From positions 1-33,014 of the IMG/VR virus record IMGVR_UViG_3300008267_011356: DNA of 33,014 bases. One strand, given 5' to 3'. The DNA is from a virus. Positions 24,878 through 31,901 of the stretch are shown here, piece by piece. The notes under the pieces were generated by a model. It saw only the letters and a list, made by a program, of their open reading frames with translations. It was not told the DNA's origin and ran no database searches. Made by a program: the position numbers and the translations under genes. The number at the start of each line of letters is the position of its first letter. Within the stretch, counting starts at the first letter, position 1.

Positions 24878-26267
24878 TGCGTTTTATTAAAATTATTAAA
24901 TCAGTTGCTCTTGTAATTGCAGTATAAATGGATTGTAATTTTCTTTTGTTAGAAATAGGTCCTACTGAAAGAATATCACTTATATCCACAAAAATATTCT
25001 TGTAACCTGAACCTTGTATTTTGTGTCCAGTGAAACAATATCCATAAGAAACATCGGCCCATTTTTTTTTGAAATTATAAAATGCCGCCCATTTTTTACC
25101 TCTGTATTTCGGGTTCTGTTCTTGCTTAGCATAATAAACCATTTTTGATAGTTCATTTTCAAACCTTGATTGTTCTGAAGGATGAATAATTGGCAAAAAT
25201 CTTTTATCATCAACATGAAGAATAAGACTTCTATATCCTTCAATTTTCTTTTCAAATACAGATTCAATAATAAACTCTTGTGAATTATAACACATGAACT
25301 TAGGTTTATCTTCGTGATAAAAACTATCATTTAAATAAATGATTTCTTGTGGTATAAATTTTTCGTCAGGATTATTGTGAATATATCTTCTGATATTTTG
25401 ATTAAAACCTCTCACTGTTTCATTTCTATATGCAACAACTTTTGTGTCTAAATAATTATCAGAAATGTTTTTATATTCTTCTAAGAAATTAGTCACCTTA
25501 ACATGTTTTACTCCTTTTCCATCGGCATAATTTTCAACATTTAAAGCTTCAATAACTCTTTCCATATTTTGATTTCCAAATATTTCTTCATAGATAATAT
25601 CTGATAATTCTAAAATTGGGTTTCCAGAAGTTTGTCGAACTCTTTCAATTAAAGTATGCTTGTTACTTTCATTTAAGTCTAAATCAAATACCGGTGAATC
25701 TCTATCAGGAAATCCTTCATCGATTGGAGGTATCTGTCCAGGATCTCCCATGAAAATAATTTTGCTCGAATAGTTTGTATCTTTCAAAACATAGTTAAGC
25801 ATTTCTTGGCTATACATTGAACATTCATCATGAACAAATACTTTTATTGGATATCGGCATACTGCTTTATCTGAAATGAATTTACTTGTTCTTTCAAAAG
25901 TTCTTTTCCCTGTTTTGTTATCAATCTGTTCTTTTAAATCAAAAGCAGAAGCAAAAGTTCCGCAAGCCCATAGAGATTGCATTAGAACCATTTTAGCTTT
26001 GTGTGATTGAGTAATACCAAAAACATTTGGTAGATTAAACATATCAAAGAAAACATCGTGAGGATTAATATTTTCCTTGTCATGTTTTAACTGCTTTTCT
26101 AAAGCATATCTAATAATGGTAGTTTTACCAGTTCCCGCTTTTCCTTCTAAAAGGAATACTCTTGTATTGATATCATTAATATCAATTTTTGTAGATAAAA
26201 AAGCCTCTAGTTTTAAGAGGCCTTCTTCTTGTGATTTAGTGAAATTATCTATTTTTTGTTTTATCAT
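24867..26267 (-). CDS. SF1 DNA helicase, Dda/RecD-like
   Basis: The 466-residue protein has a full set of superfamily 1B motifs: Walker A GKAGTGKTT at 42-50, Walker B VFVHDECSM at about 143-151 (Asp147, Glu148), motif III FMGDPGQIPP at 172-181, a motif V-like TGHKIQGSGY at about 414, and YTAITRATD (motif VI, with its Arg finger) near 450. Proteins of this type (T4 Dda, RecD2) move 5' to 3' on single-stranded DNA and help start replication, clear bound proteins or drive recombination. It sits between SSB and exonuclease genes. Its first 24 bases overlap the end of a small membrane-protein gene in another frame, and a terminator-like hairpin lies about 46-70 bases into the coding sequence. Confidence 0.9.
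   Translation of the reverse strand: MIKQKIDNFTKSQEEGLLKLEAFLSTKIDINDINTRVFLLEGKAGTGKTTIIRYALEKQLKHDKENINPHDVFFDMFNLPNVFGITQSHKAKMVLMQSLWACGTFASAFDLKEQIDNKTGKRTFERTSKFISDKAVCRYPIKVFVHDECSMYSQEMLNYVLKDTNYSSKIIFMGDPGQIPPIDEGFPDRDSPVFDLDLNESNKHTLIERVRQTSGNPILELSDIIYEEIFGNQNMERVIEALNVENYADGKGVKHVKVTNFLEEYKNISDNYLDTKVVAYRNETVRGFNQNIRRYIHNNPDEKFIPQEIIYLNDSFYHEDKPKFMCYNSQEFIIESVFEKKIEGYRSLILHVDDKRFLPIIHPSEQSRFENELSKMVYYAKQEQNPKYRGKKWAAFYNFKKKWADVSYGYCFTGHKIQGSGYKNIFVDISDILSVGPISNKRKLQSIYTAITRATDLIILIKRNGK
26197..26221 (-). terminator. Terminator-like hairpin inside the 5' end of the helicase gene
   Basis: On the minus strand GCCTCT, a 7-base loop and AGAGGC are followed at once by TTTTTT. The outer AAGAAG before the stem can also pair with the T-run. 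This is a full intrinsic-terminator pattern in the direction of the operon, within codons 16-24 of the helicase. It may set how much helicase is made, or be masked by translating ribosomes. Confidence 0.6.
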
Positions 26268-26409
26268 CTGTTTTCTTTTTTATTTCTAAAATTGCAAGTA
26301 AAATAAATATCTGAGCTGATGTCATAAAAATCTTTTTTGTCGTAGATTTTTTAGCCCATATTACTGCAATTCTTGAACCTGCTATTAAAATAGGATATAA
26401 ATAAATCAT
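26245..26409 (-). CDS. Small membrane protein (54 residues), two hydrophobic helices
   Basis: The frame begins at ATG 26409, overlapping the stop of the gene before it as TAATG, and ends in TAA at 26245, 23 bases inside the helicase gene. The product has two hydrophobic stretches (about residues 2-19, with IYLYPILIAG and IAVIWA, and 28-43, with IFMTSAQIFILLAIL) joined by a basic turn, and a charged Lys/Asp tail. It fills the whole 141-base gap between two genes that are otherwise tightly packed, which supports it being real. It looks like a small inner-membrane protein or hairpin. The function is unknown; superinfection exclusion or a link of replication to the membrane are only guesses. Confidence 0.6.
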   Translation of the reverse strand: MIYLYPILIAGSRIAVIWAKKSTTKKIFMTSAQIFILLAILEIKKKTDDKTKNR

Positions 26410-26801
26410 TACATTTTTTGGTTTTTAAATTGGTCATTTTCTAAAACTATATTTAATCCAAAAAATTCATTTGCAAAATTTGTAGAATAAGCTAACAAGT
26501 TTTGGAATTCCTCATTACTTAATTCTTCAACAATTCTTTTTGTTGGAGAAAAGTTATCCAAAAGTGTTTGTTCTACTGTTTTCCAATCATTACCTGATTC
26601 TTCTGATATAAAATGCAATAACACTTTCCATAGTTTAATTTGGTTTGTATTTATCTTTTTTACATGTGGAGAAATCGTCATGACAAACAATGAATTCCTT
26701 TCTTTATAAGCTAATAAAAGCGACTCGAAAGTCGCCTTATCAGCTTTATCGACAAAAGTGGGTTTACCATTTTCGTCGTGTTTCATAATAAAATCTTTCA
26801 T
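26409..26801 (-). CDS. Unknown 130-residue protein, possibly NinB-like
   Basis: The protein is not firmly recognised. The part FVMTISPHVKKINTNQIKLW followed by a helix recalls NinB-type recombination proteins (strand, basic patch, then Q-x-x-x-W at the start of a helix). That likeness is weak. It is linked by TAATG overlaps both to the SSB-like gene upstream (26799-26803) and to the small membrane-protein gene downstream (26407-26411), a pattern that points to coupled translation. It carries a terminator-like hairpin with a TTCG loop in its early codons. Position next to SSB and the SF1 helicase suggests a DNA recombination or repair role. Confidence 0.65.
   Translation of the reverse strand: MKDFIMKHDENGKPTFVDKADKATFESLLLAYKERNSLFVMTISPHVKKINTNQIKLWKVLLHFISEESGNDWKTVEQTLLDNFSPTKRIVEELSNEEFQNLLAYSTNFANEFFGLNIVLENDQFKNQKM
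26713..26735 (-). terminator. Terminator-like hairpin (TTCG loop) inside the 5' end of the NinB-like gene
   Basis: On the minus strand GCGACT / AGTCGC pair around a TTCG loop, extended by G-T and A-T pairs, and run into CTTTTATT, 66-88 bases after the start codon. The TTCG loop is a very stable one. The pattern fits a sense-strand intrinsic terminator or attenuator within the coding sequence. Confidence 0.5.
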
Positions 26802-27853
26802 TAGAAAGGCAAATCATCATGTTCTTCTTCAAAATTGAAATTAGTGTTTTCAGGTTGAACAGGTGTTGCCATTGGATTTTGAATTGGCGCACTTGGCATT
26901 GGTGGTCCAGCTGGTGGAACATTAACTGGTGGCGCTTGAACAATTACTTTTGCTAATCCTTGTTGAACTAAAACATCATCTGTCCAACCATTTGCATAAA
27001 ATGCTTGCAAAGTATGATCTCTACCAATCAATTCAATTTTTCCGTTTGAATAAGGATTTGTTTGTTGAACAGGAATATTTGCTGGTGCTGGAGATGGAGC
27101 AAAACTTTGAGGTTGTTGCTGTTGAACAGGTGCTTGTTGTTGTTGAGCTCCGTTTTCTTGTTTTGGATTTTCAGCAAACTTCCCTCCTGCAGCTGCATAC
27201 TTCTTACCTTCTTCGCTATCCATGATTTTCTTTCTCAAGTAGAAAGGTAAATCAGCAAAATTCTTTGTTTTGAAATTCTCTCCTTGTTCATCAATTACAA
27301 AGAATAAATAAGGATTTTGCGGAACAAAGTTTGCAGGAATAGCAAGTCCTTGTGCTGATGCAACGTATTTTACATTTTCATAAAACTTAGTAGCATCTTT
27401 TTTACCTTGTCTATGTTCAATTACAGAATTAATTCTTTTACCTAATAAAAGTGCAATATTATATTTATCTGCTTGCTCATTAGAAAGGTTTCCTTCGGTT
27501 GCTGCAATCAAAGCTCTAAGTCTTGATTTTTCTCCAGTGTTGAATGTTGATTCAAAAGAAGAAACCGTACTTCTTAAAGTAGGATCGTCCATATAAAATT
27601 GTTGAGGATATTGAGGGTGCTCAATCATAATTTTAATTTGTCTTTTCAATTCTGGAGCAGCATTGTTAAAAGATACTGATTGAGTTCCTAAATCAACAAT
27701 ACCAAAAACAACACCTAAATTGTTTCCAGCTGGTAGTAATTGAATATTTGGATTCTTAGGTCTTTCAGTGTAATTGCTTGGTGCTGTAAAGTTTCCTGCA
27801 TTTAAATTGATTTCTCCCATTGGAGCTACGAAATTTGGATTTTGATTTTCCAT
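26801..27853 (-). CDS. Single-stranded DNA-binding protein (phage SSB-like)
   Basis: The 350-residue protein ends in EEEHDDLPF, the acidic tip with terminal Pro-Phe by which SSBs recruit replication and repair partners. Residues about 40-190 look like the OB-type core of phage SSBs: GVVFGIVDLGTQ, a Lys/Arg-rich strand, LLGKRINSVIEH, then a section with aromatic residues ending in LPFYLRKKIMDSEE. A Gln/Pro-rich flexible linker (about 220-260) follows, then a small extra segment (KIELIGRDHTLQAFYANGWTD, about 272-292) that may be a further binding unit, and a Pro-rich stretch before the tail. It would coat single-stranded DNA during replication. The length is well above the ~170 residues of bacterial SSB because of linker and insert. 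Confidence 0.75.
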   Translation of the reverse strand: MENQNPNFVAPMGEINLNAGNFTAPSNYTERPKNPNIQLLPAGNNLGVVFGIVDLGTQSVSFNNAAPELKRQIKIMIEHPQYPQQFYMDDPTLRSTVSSFESTFNTGEKSRLRALIAATEGNLSNEQADKYNIALLLGKRINSVIEHRQGKKDATKFYENVKYVASAQGLAIPANFVPQNPYLFFVIDEQGENFKTKNFADLPFYLRKKIMDSEEGKKYAAAGGKFAENPKQENGAQQQQAPVQQQQPQSFAPSPAPANIPVQQTNPYSNGKIELIGRDHTLQAFYANGWTDDVLVQQGLAKVIVQAPPVNVPPAGPPMPSAPIQNPMATPVQPENTNFNFEEEHDDLPF

Positions 27854-27863
27854 GATTAAAAAT

Positions 27864-28142
27864 TTAGTTTTTGTTAATATTTTTGTTATAATGCTTTTTT
27901 GTAATGTTAATGAATCCGAAACAAGAAACTCTTGTTGTGATTCTTTTTAAGAATAAAAATTTATTCAGAGTAGTAATAAAATGTTTGATAACAGCTTCCA
28001 CAACATCAATTGGGATTTTTTCTGTTTGAGAAGTTTCTAAAATCATTCTTTTAAAATCCTGATCTGTAAAAACATTTTCCTCAACATCTTCTTTTACTGA
28101 ATCTCTGTAGTTTTTATTGCTTCTGGTTCTTAATCTTTTCAT
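27864..28142 (-). CDS. HU/IHF-like protein lacking the DNA-binding arms
   Basis: The 92-residue protein has a basic N-terminal tail (RLRTRSNKNYRDS) and an acidic patch, then the HU-like helix pair FTDQDFKRMILETSQ and IPIDVVEAVIKHFITTLNKF, and the start of the beta sheet (RITTRVSCFGFINITKKH), where FGFI stands for the usual GFGxF. It stops soon after, so the two long beta arms that wrap DNA are absent. It could dimerise with the full-length HU-like protein encoded just upstream, whose gene it overlaps by 29 bases. The HU call is by pattern and position. Confidence 0.6.
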   Translation of the reverse strand: MKRLRTRSNKNYRDSVKEDVEENVFTDQDFKRMILETSQTEKIPIDVVEAVIKHFITTLNKFLFLKRITTRVSCFGFINITKKHYNKNINKN

Positions 28143-28422
28143 TGATTAATTTTTTTAAAACCGCAGAAGTTTTGAATTTGATTCTAAATCTTTCAACTTC
28201 TTGTTCTTCGATTTTTAGTTTTCCATTAAGTCTTGTTTTAAACGTTTGTAGACTTGATGAAAAAGTACCAATCCCATTAATCAATACAGTTTCTCCTTTT
28301 ACAATTGAATTGGTAACTGTATTTTCATAACAAGTAGATATTAAATCACATTCTGTTCTGGTGAGTTTAATACCTTTTTTCTTGAGTTCTTCTTGGAACT
28401 CTTTAATAAGCTTATTGTTCAT
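28114..28422 (-). CDS. HU/IHF-like DNA-binding protein
   Basis: The 102-residue protein shows the HU family layout: two N-terminal helices (about 3-40), then KGETVLINGIGTFSSS at about 42-57 matching the KGexVxIxGFGtF strand, an arm region (TFKTRLNGKLKIEEQ) and a closing helix with FRIKFKTSAVLKKLINEK. The usual Pro at the arm tip is not seen. Such proteins bend DNA and are known from crAss-like phages, where IHF-like genes lie in the replication region. It overlaps the gene upstream by 11 bases and the arm-less HU gene downstream by 29. Confidence 0.75.
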   Translation of the reverse strand: MNNKLIKEFQEELKKKGIKLTRTECDLISTCYENTVTNSIVKGETVLINGIGTFSSSLQTFKTRLNGKLKIEEQEVERFRIKFKTSAVLKKLINEKIKNQKQ

Positions 28423-28621
28423 AATAAGTAAAAAAATAAATTAATAAATTACTCTTGATTTTCTCTAAGATTTCAGCCGAAACCGATTTTTTTAAATTGT
28501 AACAAATATAATAATCATCAGTATAACTTGAAATTATTTCAATATCATTTTGAAAGCCATTCATAAATGATTTGACTTTAATTTCATTTTTAGTATTGAA
28601 TCTAATTTCTAAGTAATACAT
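28412..28621 (-). CDS. Unknown 69-residue protein
   Basis: No family was recognised. It has a short beta/alpha pattern rich in Ile, Tyr and Lys, with no membrane segment. It sits 3 bases after the DnaB gene and overlaps the HU-like gene by 11 bases, so it is part of the same transcript. Confidence 0.6.
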   Translation of the reverse strand: MYYLEIRFNTKNEIKVKSFMNGFQNDIEIISSYTDDYYICYNLKKSVSAEILEKIKSNLLIYFFTYYEQ

Positions 28622-28624
28622 ATT

Positions 28625-30055
28625 CTATTTGTTTATCGGTGGTGGTGGCGGTGGTGGTTGAGATATTGGTTTTTTAGGACCATAATCTTGATGTTCAAAT
28701 AAAGTTGAATTTGATATCTCATTAGTTTTGAAATCAATATGGCAATCAAATTTCCTTGTACCATACTCCCTACCTTTGGCTAAATTCATTTCGAAATTTC
28801 CTTCTTCCGTTTCAGGAACTACTTGACCGTTCATCTTTTTGTAATAAGCATCACGATAATAAAAAATCACATTATCGGCATCTTGTTCTAATGAACCTGA
28901 TTCACGCAAGTCTGAAAGCATAGGTCTTTTATTTGCTCTTAATTCAACGGCTCTTGATAATTGCGACAATGCAATTACAGGTATATCAAGTTCAGTTGCT
29001 AAAGCTTTAAGTCCTCTTGAAATTGTGGAAATTTCTTGTTCACGATTTGTTACTTTACCTCTAACGCTTTCATTTGTTAATTCAATTAATTGTAAATAAT
29101 CAATAACTATGAAAGCTGGCTTTTCTTTTTTTACAAGCTCAATTATTTTGTATAAAGTAGCAGCATCAGTTCTATCATAAACTCTCAAAGGACTATGTTC
29201 AAAAAACCATTTATATCCATCTTGCAATTTGTTAAATTCTTCTTGAGTTAAATTTAGAGATTTTATTTTTTGATAAGATATCCCTAAATCAGGTGCAAGA
29301 ACTCTATTTATTAATTGAAGTTTTGTCATTTCTAATGAAAGAAATAATCCTTTGTTGTTATTATTAAAAGATGCTTTTTTAGCAATAGCCATAGTAATAG
29401 AAGTTTTTCCCATACCTGGTCTGCCTGCTATAATCGTAAGTTCTGCTGGATGCCAACCACCTCCCGTAAATTCATCAAACTCATCGATTGATGTAGGAAT
29501 AGTGAAGTACTCTCCTTTTTGAATTTTCTCAAACTTTTTTCTTTGTATCTCAAGAATGTCATTTCCTGATTGAGTAATTCCATTTACAAACTTATTTTCG
29601 ATTTCTTTATATCCATCGATAATATTGTTTGAAACTTGGAATACATCTCTATCATTCCAATCGCTATTAATAATTTCATCAGCTCTATTATTCCAATAAT
29701 CAAATAATATGTATTGTTTCATAATTAGAATATGAAATTCTATATGAGCTGAAGAAGATATTCTTTGACACAATTGAATTGATTTTAAATCAAAAAGTTT
29801 TGAATCGGCACTATTAGATTTTACTTTTTCGTATTTGTATTTCGTAATAGAAATCAAATCTACTTTCTCATTGTTTTCCCAACACTTGAGAATACAGTAA
29901 AAAATCTTTTGGTGCATTTCTTCAATAAAAAATTCTGTTTGGTCTAAACCATGTTTTAAGACTATTTCTTTAAGTCCTCTATCGCCATCAATAAGTATTG
30001 AACCTAATACGGCTTCTTCTAAATCTTTTCTGTTCTGCGTGTCATAATTTGGCAT
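28625..30055 (-). CDS. dnaB: DnaB-type replicative DNA helicase
   Basis: The 476-residue protein has the two-part DnaB structure. The N-terminal helical domain starts with DLEEAVLGSILID at 11-23. The RecA-like motor follows, with Walker A GRPGMGKTS at 211-219, LSLEMTKLQL (H1a-type motif) near 250, Walker B FIVIDYLQLI at 305-314, and the LSQLSRAVELR...LSDLRESGSLEQDAD block with the Gln switch and Arg finger region. It would form the hexamer that unwinds the replication fork 5' to 3', loading primase. The C-terminal end is unusual: a run of seven prolines just before INK. The length is normal for DnaB. It begins 7 bases after the upstream gene and is followed 3 bases later by a small gene. Confidence 0.95.
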   Translation of the reverse strand: MPNYDTQNRKDLEEAVLGSILIDGDRGLKEIVLKHGLDQTEFFIEEMHQKIFYCILKCWENNEKVDLISITKYKYEKVKSNSADSKLFDLKSIQLCQRISSSAHIEFHILIMKQYILFDYWNNRADEIINSDWNDRDVFQVSNNIIDGYKEIENKFVNGITQSGNDILEIQRKKFEKIQKGEYFTIPTSIDEFDEFTGGGWHPAELTIIAGRPGMGKTSITMAIAKKASFNNNNKGLFLSLEMTKLQLINRVLAPDLGISYQKIKSLNLTQEEFNKLQDGYKWFFEHSPLRVYDRTDAATLYKIIELVKKEKPAFIVIDYLQLIELTNESVRGKVTNREQEISTISRGLKALATELDIPVIALSQLSRAVELRANKRPMLSDLRESGSLEQDADNVIFYYRDAYYKKMNGQVVPETEEGNFEMNLAKGREYGTRKFDCHIDFKTNEISNSTLFEHQDYGPKKPISQPPPPPPPINK

Positions 30056-30061
30056 AGTTTT

Positions 30062-30424
30062 TTATTGTTCTAATAAAACATCGTTAAGATTATCCCAACT
30101 AATAACCTTGCAAGTATATCTTAATATGATTCCTTTTTCAAGTCTTTTAGCATGGATATCTATCTCCTTAATTTTAACTTCTAATTCTTGATTTAACTCT
30201 AAAGCTTCAATTTGTTTTTGATAACGATCGCGAAGCTGTTTTGCAAAAGCAAAAGAAATTTTAGAGGAATCAGAAATTAAAATGTGTTTTTCATTGCGAA
30301 TCATATACGCAAGGTTGTCAGTCTTTAGTTCCTCTGGAAATACACCTGTTTCTTTCCATTGAACAATCAATTCTCTAGGGTAACGATAGTTATAATCGTT
30401 AATGTTTATTTTACTCATAATCAT
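30062..30424 (-). CDS. Unknown 120-residue protein before the DnaB gene
   Basis: No family was recognised. It opens MIMSKININDY, so the third codon (30418) may be the real start. The middle is helical, with a region (AFAKQLRDRYQKQIEALELNQ) that looks like a short coiled coil, and the ends are more mixed. Six bases separate it from the DnaB gene, so a role as a helicase partner is conceivable but not shown. Confidence 0.6.
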   Translation of the reverse strand: MIMSKININDYNYRYPRELIVQWKETGVFPEELKTDNLAYMIRNEKHILISDSSKISFAFAKQLRDRYQKQIEALELNQELEVKIKEIDIHAKRLEKGIILRYTCKVISWDNLNDVLLEQ

Positions 30425-30465
30425 GTGATTTATGTGGTAAATTTAATGTTTTTTTATTTGGATTT

Positions 30466-30846
30466 TTAATCGCCTTTTAATTCCAACGATTTAATTGCCG
30501 ATTCAGGGCATTTCTCGTTATTCATAATTTGCTGTATTGCAGATTGAAAATTTCTTGCATAAACAGTAAGTTCAAATTTACCATCGTCATGCTTTAATAC
30601 AGCTTTATATCTATTCATTTTAGAATTGATTGAAAACACTTTTCTATATATTTCTGATATAGAATCAAATCCTAAATTGTTCCAAAAATCCCAAGATTTA
30701 GAATCTAATTTATTTTGGTCAAAAACTTTTTCTTCAGAATGATTTACTTGAAATCCATCTGATTCAATTTCCTGTTCTGCTTGTGATTGGCTATACGCTT
30801 CAATCGTTCCAAGTTCTATTCGAACTACTGTAAATACTCTTTTCAT
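30466..30846 (-). CDS. Unknown 126-residue protein
   Basis: No family was recognised. The first ~35 residues (FTVVRIELGTIEAYSQSQAEQEI) and the last ~45 (YKAVLKHDDGKFELTVYARNFQSAIQQIMN) both look like small beta-hairpin plus helix units of the type h-x-h-x-x-x-x-h-x-A-x-S-x-x-x-A found in many small phage proteins, so the gene may hold two related halves. There are no membrane segments or metal motifs. It starts 2 bases after the gene upstream. Confidence 0.6.
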   Translation of the reverse strand: MKRVFTVVRIELGTIEAYSQSQAEQEIESDGFQVNHSEEKVFDQNKLDSKSWDFWNNLGFDSISEIYRKVFSINSKMNRYKAVLKHDDGKFELTVYARNFQSAIQQIMNNEKCPESAIKSLELKGD

Positions 30847-30848
30847 AA

Positions 30849-31061
30849 TTACTTTTCTATTTTATGTATTTGTATAAGTTTTAAATCTCCCGACCAAGAG
30901 CCAGGATAGTCGTCTACTAATGTTTGAGTTTCATTTTCGTCTAAATTGTAAGCTTCTTGAATAGTTTCAAACAAATGTGTCATAATAAAAAATCCTTTTC
31001 TCATTTCATCTTCCGTTCCGGAATGAATACAGCCGTTATTGTCAATTATTTCCCAATGCAT
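30849..31061 (-). CDS. Unknown 70-residue protein
   Basis: This small acidic protein (many Glu and Asp) was not recognised. It starts MHWEIIDNNG, and a helix (EDEMRKGFFIMTHLFETIQEA) follows. A C-terminal strand pair with DYPGSWSGDLKLIQIHKI closes it. It sits between two genes with gaps of 2 and 4 bases. Confidence 0.55.
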   Translation of the reverse strand: MHWEIIDNNGCIHSGTEDEMRKGFFIMTHLFETIQEAYNLDENETQTLVDDYPGSWSGDLKLIQIHKIEK

Positions 31062-31065
31062 ATTT

Positions 31066-31392
31066 CTAAAAATTAACGGTTACTGTTGGTCTATATAACA
31101 CTTGAACGTATAATTGAGATTTATCTCCCATTCTTACTAATTCCATTTGCATAAATTGTTTTGCTAAAGTTGGAAAATCTAATAATGTTCCTTTTTGAAC
31201 AAATGTTATTCCGTTGGAATTCGTAAATCTGAACTTATAGAAATATTCAGAATCAGTTCTTTTACAAGTGTATTTTATACATTGTTGTTTTAACAATTCT
31301 GATAATGGTCCTTCAAAACTTAAAGTTTTTTTACCCATATTCCACCAATGCAATTCGCAATAGGTTTTAAGTTGTTCTTCTAATTTTTTCAT
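31066..31392 (-). CDS. Unknown 108-residue protein
   Basis: No family was recognised. It has a helical N-terminus with a Trp pair (YCELHWWNMG), then a beta-rich remainder with several Phe and Tyr and four Cys-less strands towards the end. There are two Cys (about residues 38 and 43) but no metal site can be built from them with confidence. It is followed by a 4-base gap. Confidence 0.55.
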   Translation of the reverse strand: MKKLEEQLKTYCELHWWNMGKKTLSFEGPLSELLKQQCIKYTCKRTDSEYFYKFRFTNSNGITFVQKGTLLDFPTLAKQFMQMELVRMGDKSQLYVQVLYRPTVTVNF

Positions 31393-31393
31393 A

Positions 31394-31645
31394 CTAAATC
31401 TGTTTAATTAATTTATTGATTTCCCATTCCTCAACAATGTAATTTTCATTACGGTCTTGAGTTTGTTTAAGTCTTGTTAATAATAAATTATCATCAATAG
31501 ATATTCTACCTTCTTTTGACGTTTTTGCAAATTGATTTGCTCCTTTAAAAGCTTTATCAAAACTTTCAAATATTCCAGCAATTCTTTTGCTGTCGTGTGT
31601 ATGGTGTAAGTCACACCAAAACAATACAAATACACTATTCTTCAT
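31394..31645 (-). CDS. Small protein resembling DUF7336-type phage proteins
   Basis: The 83-residue protein reads VFVLFWCDLHHTHDSKRIAG, then FESFDKAFKGANQF, then a closing EEWEINKLI. That is the pattern of small alpha/beta phage proteins which begin with a strand, have a GxFxSxxxAxxA helix and end in a strand. The role is unknown. It overlaps the gene upstream by 11 bases and is 1 base from the next. Confidence 0.55.
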   Translation of the reverse strand: MKNSVFVLFWCDLHHTHDSKRIAGIFESFDKAFKGANQFAKTSKEGRISIDDNLLLTRLKQTQDRNENYIVEEWEINKLIKQI

Positions 31646-31901
31646 ACTTTAAAAAATATTCTATGCTACTATGAACATAAATTAATAATCCCTCTTTTTT
31701 TACACATTGATTTTCGTATGGATTGTAAAACTCTAATCCTAATTGATAATACAAATCAGGTAAGTGTAATTTAATAAGGCTTCTGATAATTGAACCAGAA
31801 GCCTTTGTTGTGTTTTCCATTAACGAATCCCATTTGCGTTGTCCTATACCTACACAAGTTGCAATTAATTTTAGTTTTTTAACTTTCTTCGGAGTTTGCA
31901 T
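31635..31901 (-). CDS. Unknown 88-residue basic protein
   Basis: No family was recognised. A basic N-terminus (QTPKKVKKLKL) is followed by a helical middle with IIRSLIKLHLPDLYYQLGLE and an aromatic end. It overlaps its neighbours by 23 and 11 bases. A perfect 10-base inverted repeat lies in its early coding region (31776-31805). Confidence 0.55.
   Translation of the reverse strand: MQTPKKVKKLKLIATCVGIGQRKWDSLMENTTKASGSIIRSLIKLHLPDLYYQLGLEFYNPYENQCVKKEGLLIYVHSSIEYFLKYEE
31776..31805 (-). repeat. Perfect 10-base inverted repeat inside a leftward gene
   Basis: AAGGCTTCTG and CAGAAGCCTT pair exactly around a 10-base loop, 96-125 bases after the start codon of the 88-residue gene. On the minus strand it runs into ATTAAATT, not a full T-run, so terminator activity is doubtful; an mRNA hairpin is clear. 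Confidence 0.6.

Noticed and set aside
24980-25330. A 116-codon minus-strand frame inside the SF1 helicase gene
   Set aside because: It lies in another frame of a gene whose motifs V and VI are intact; composition is Leu/Ile/Lys-rich as expected for a shadow.
26929-27250. Two plus-strand frames opposite the SSB-like gene
   Set aside because: They are rich in Leu because the Gln/Pro codons of the SSB linker read that way on the other strand; the minus-strand protein has the DDLPF tail and is clearly the gene.
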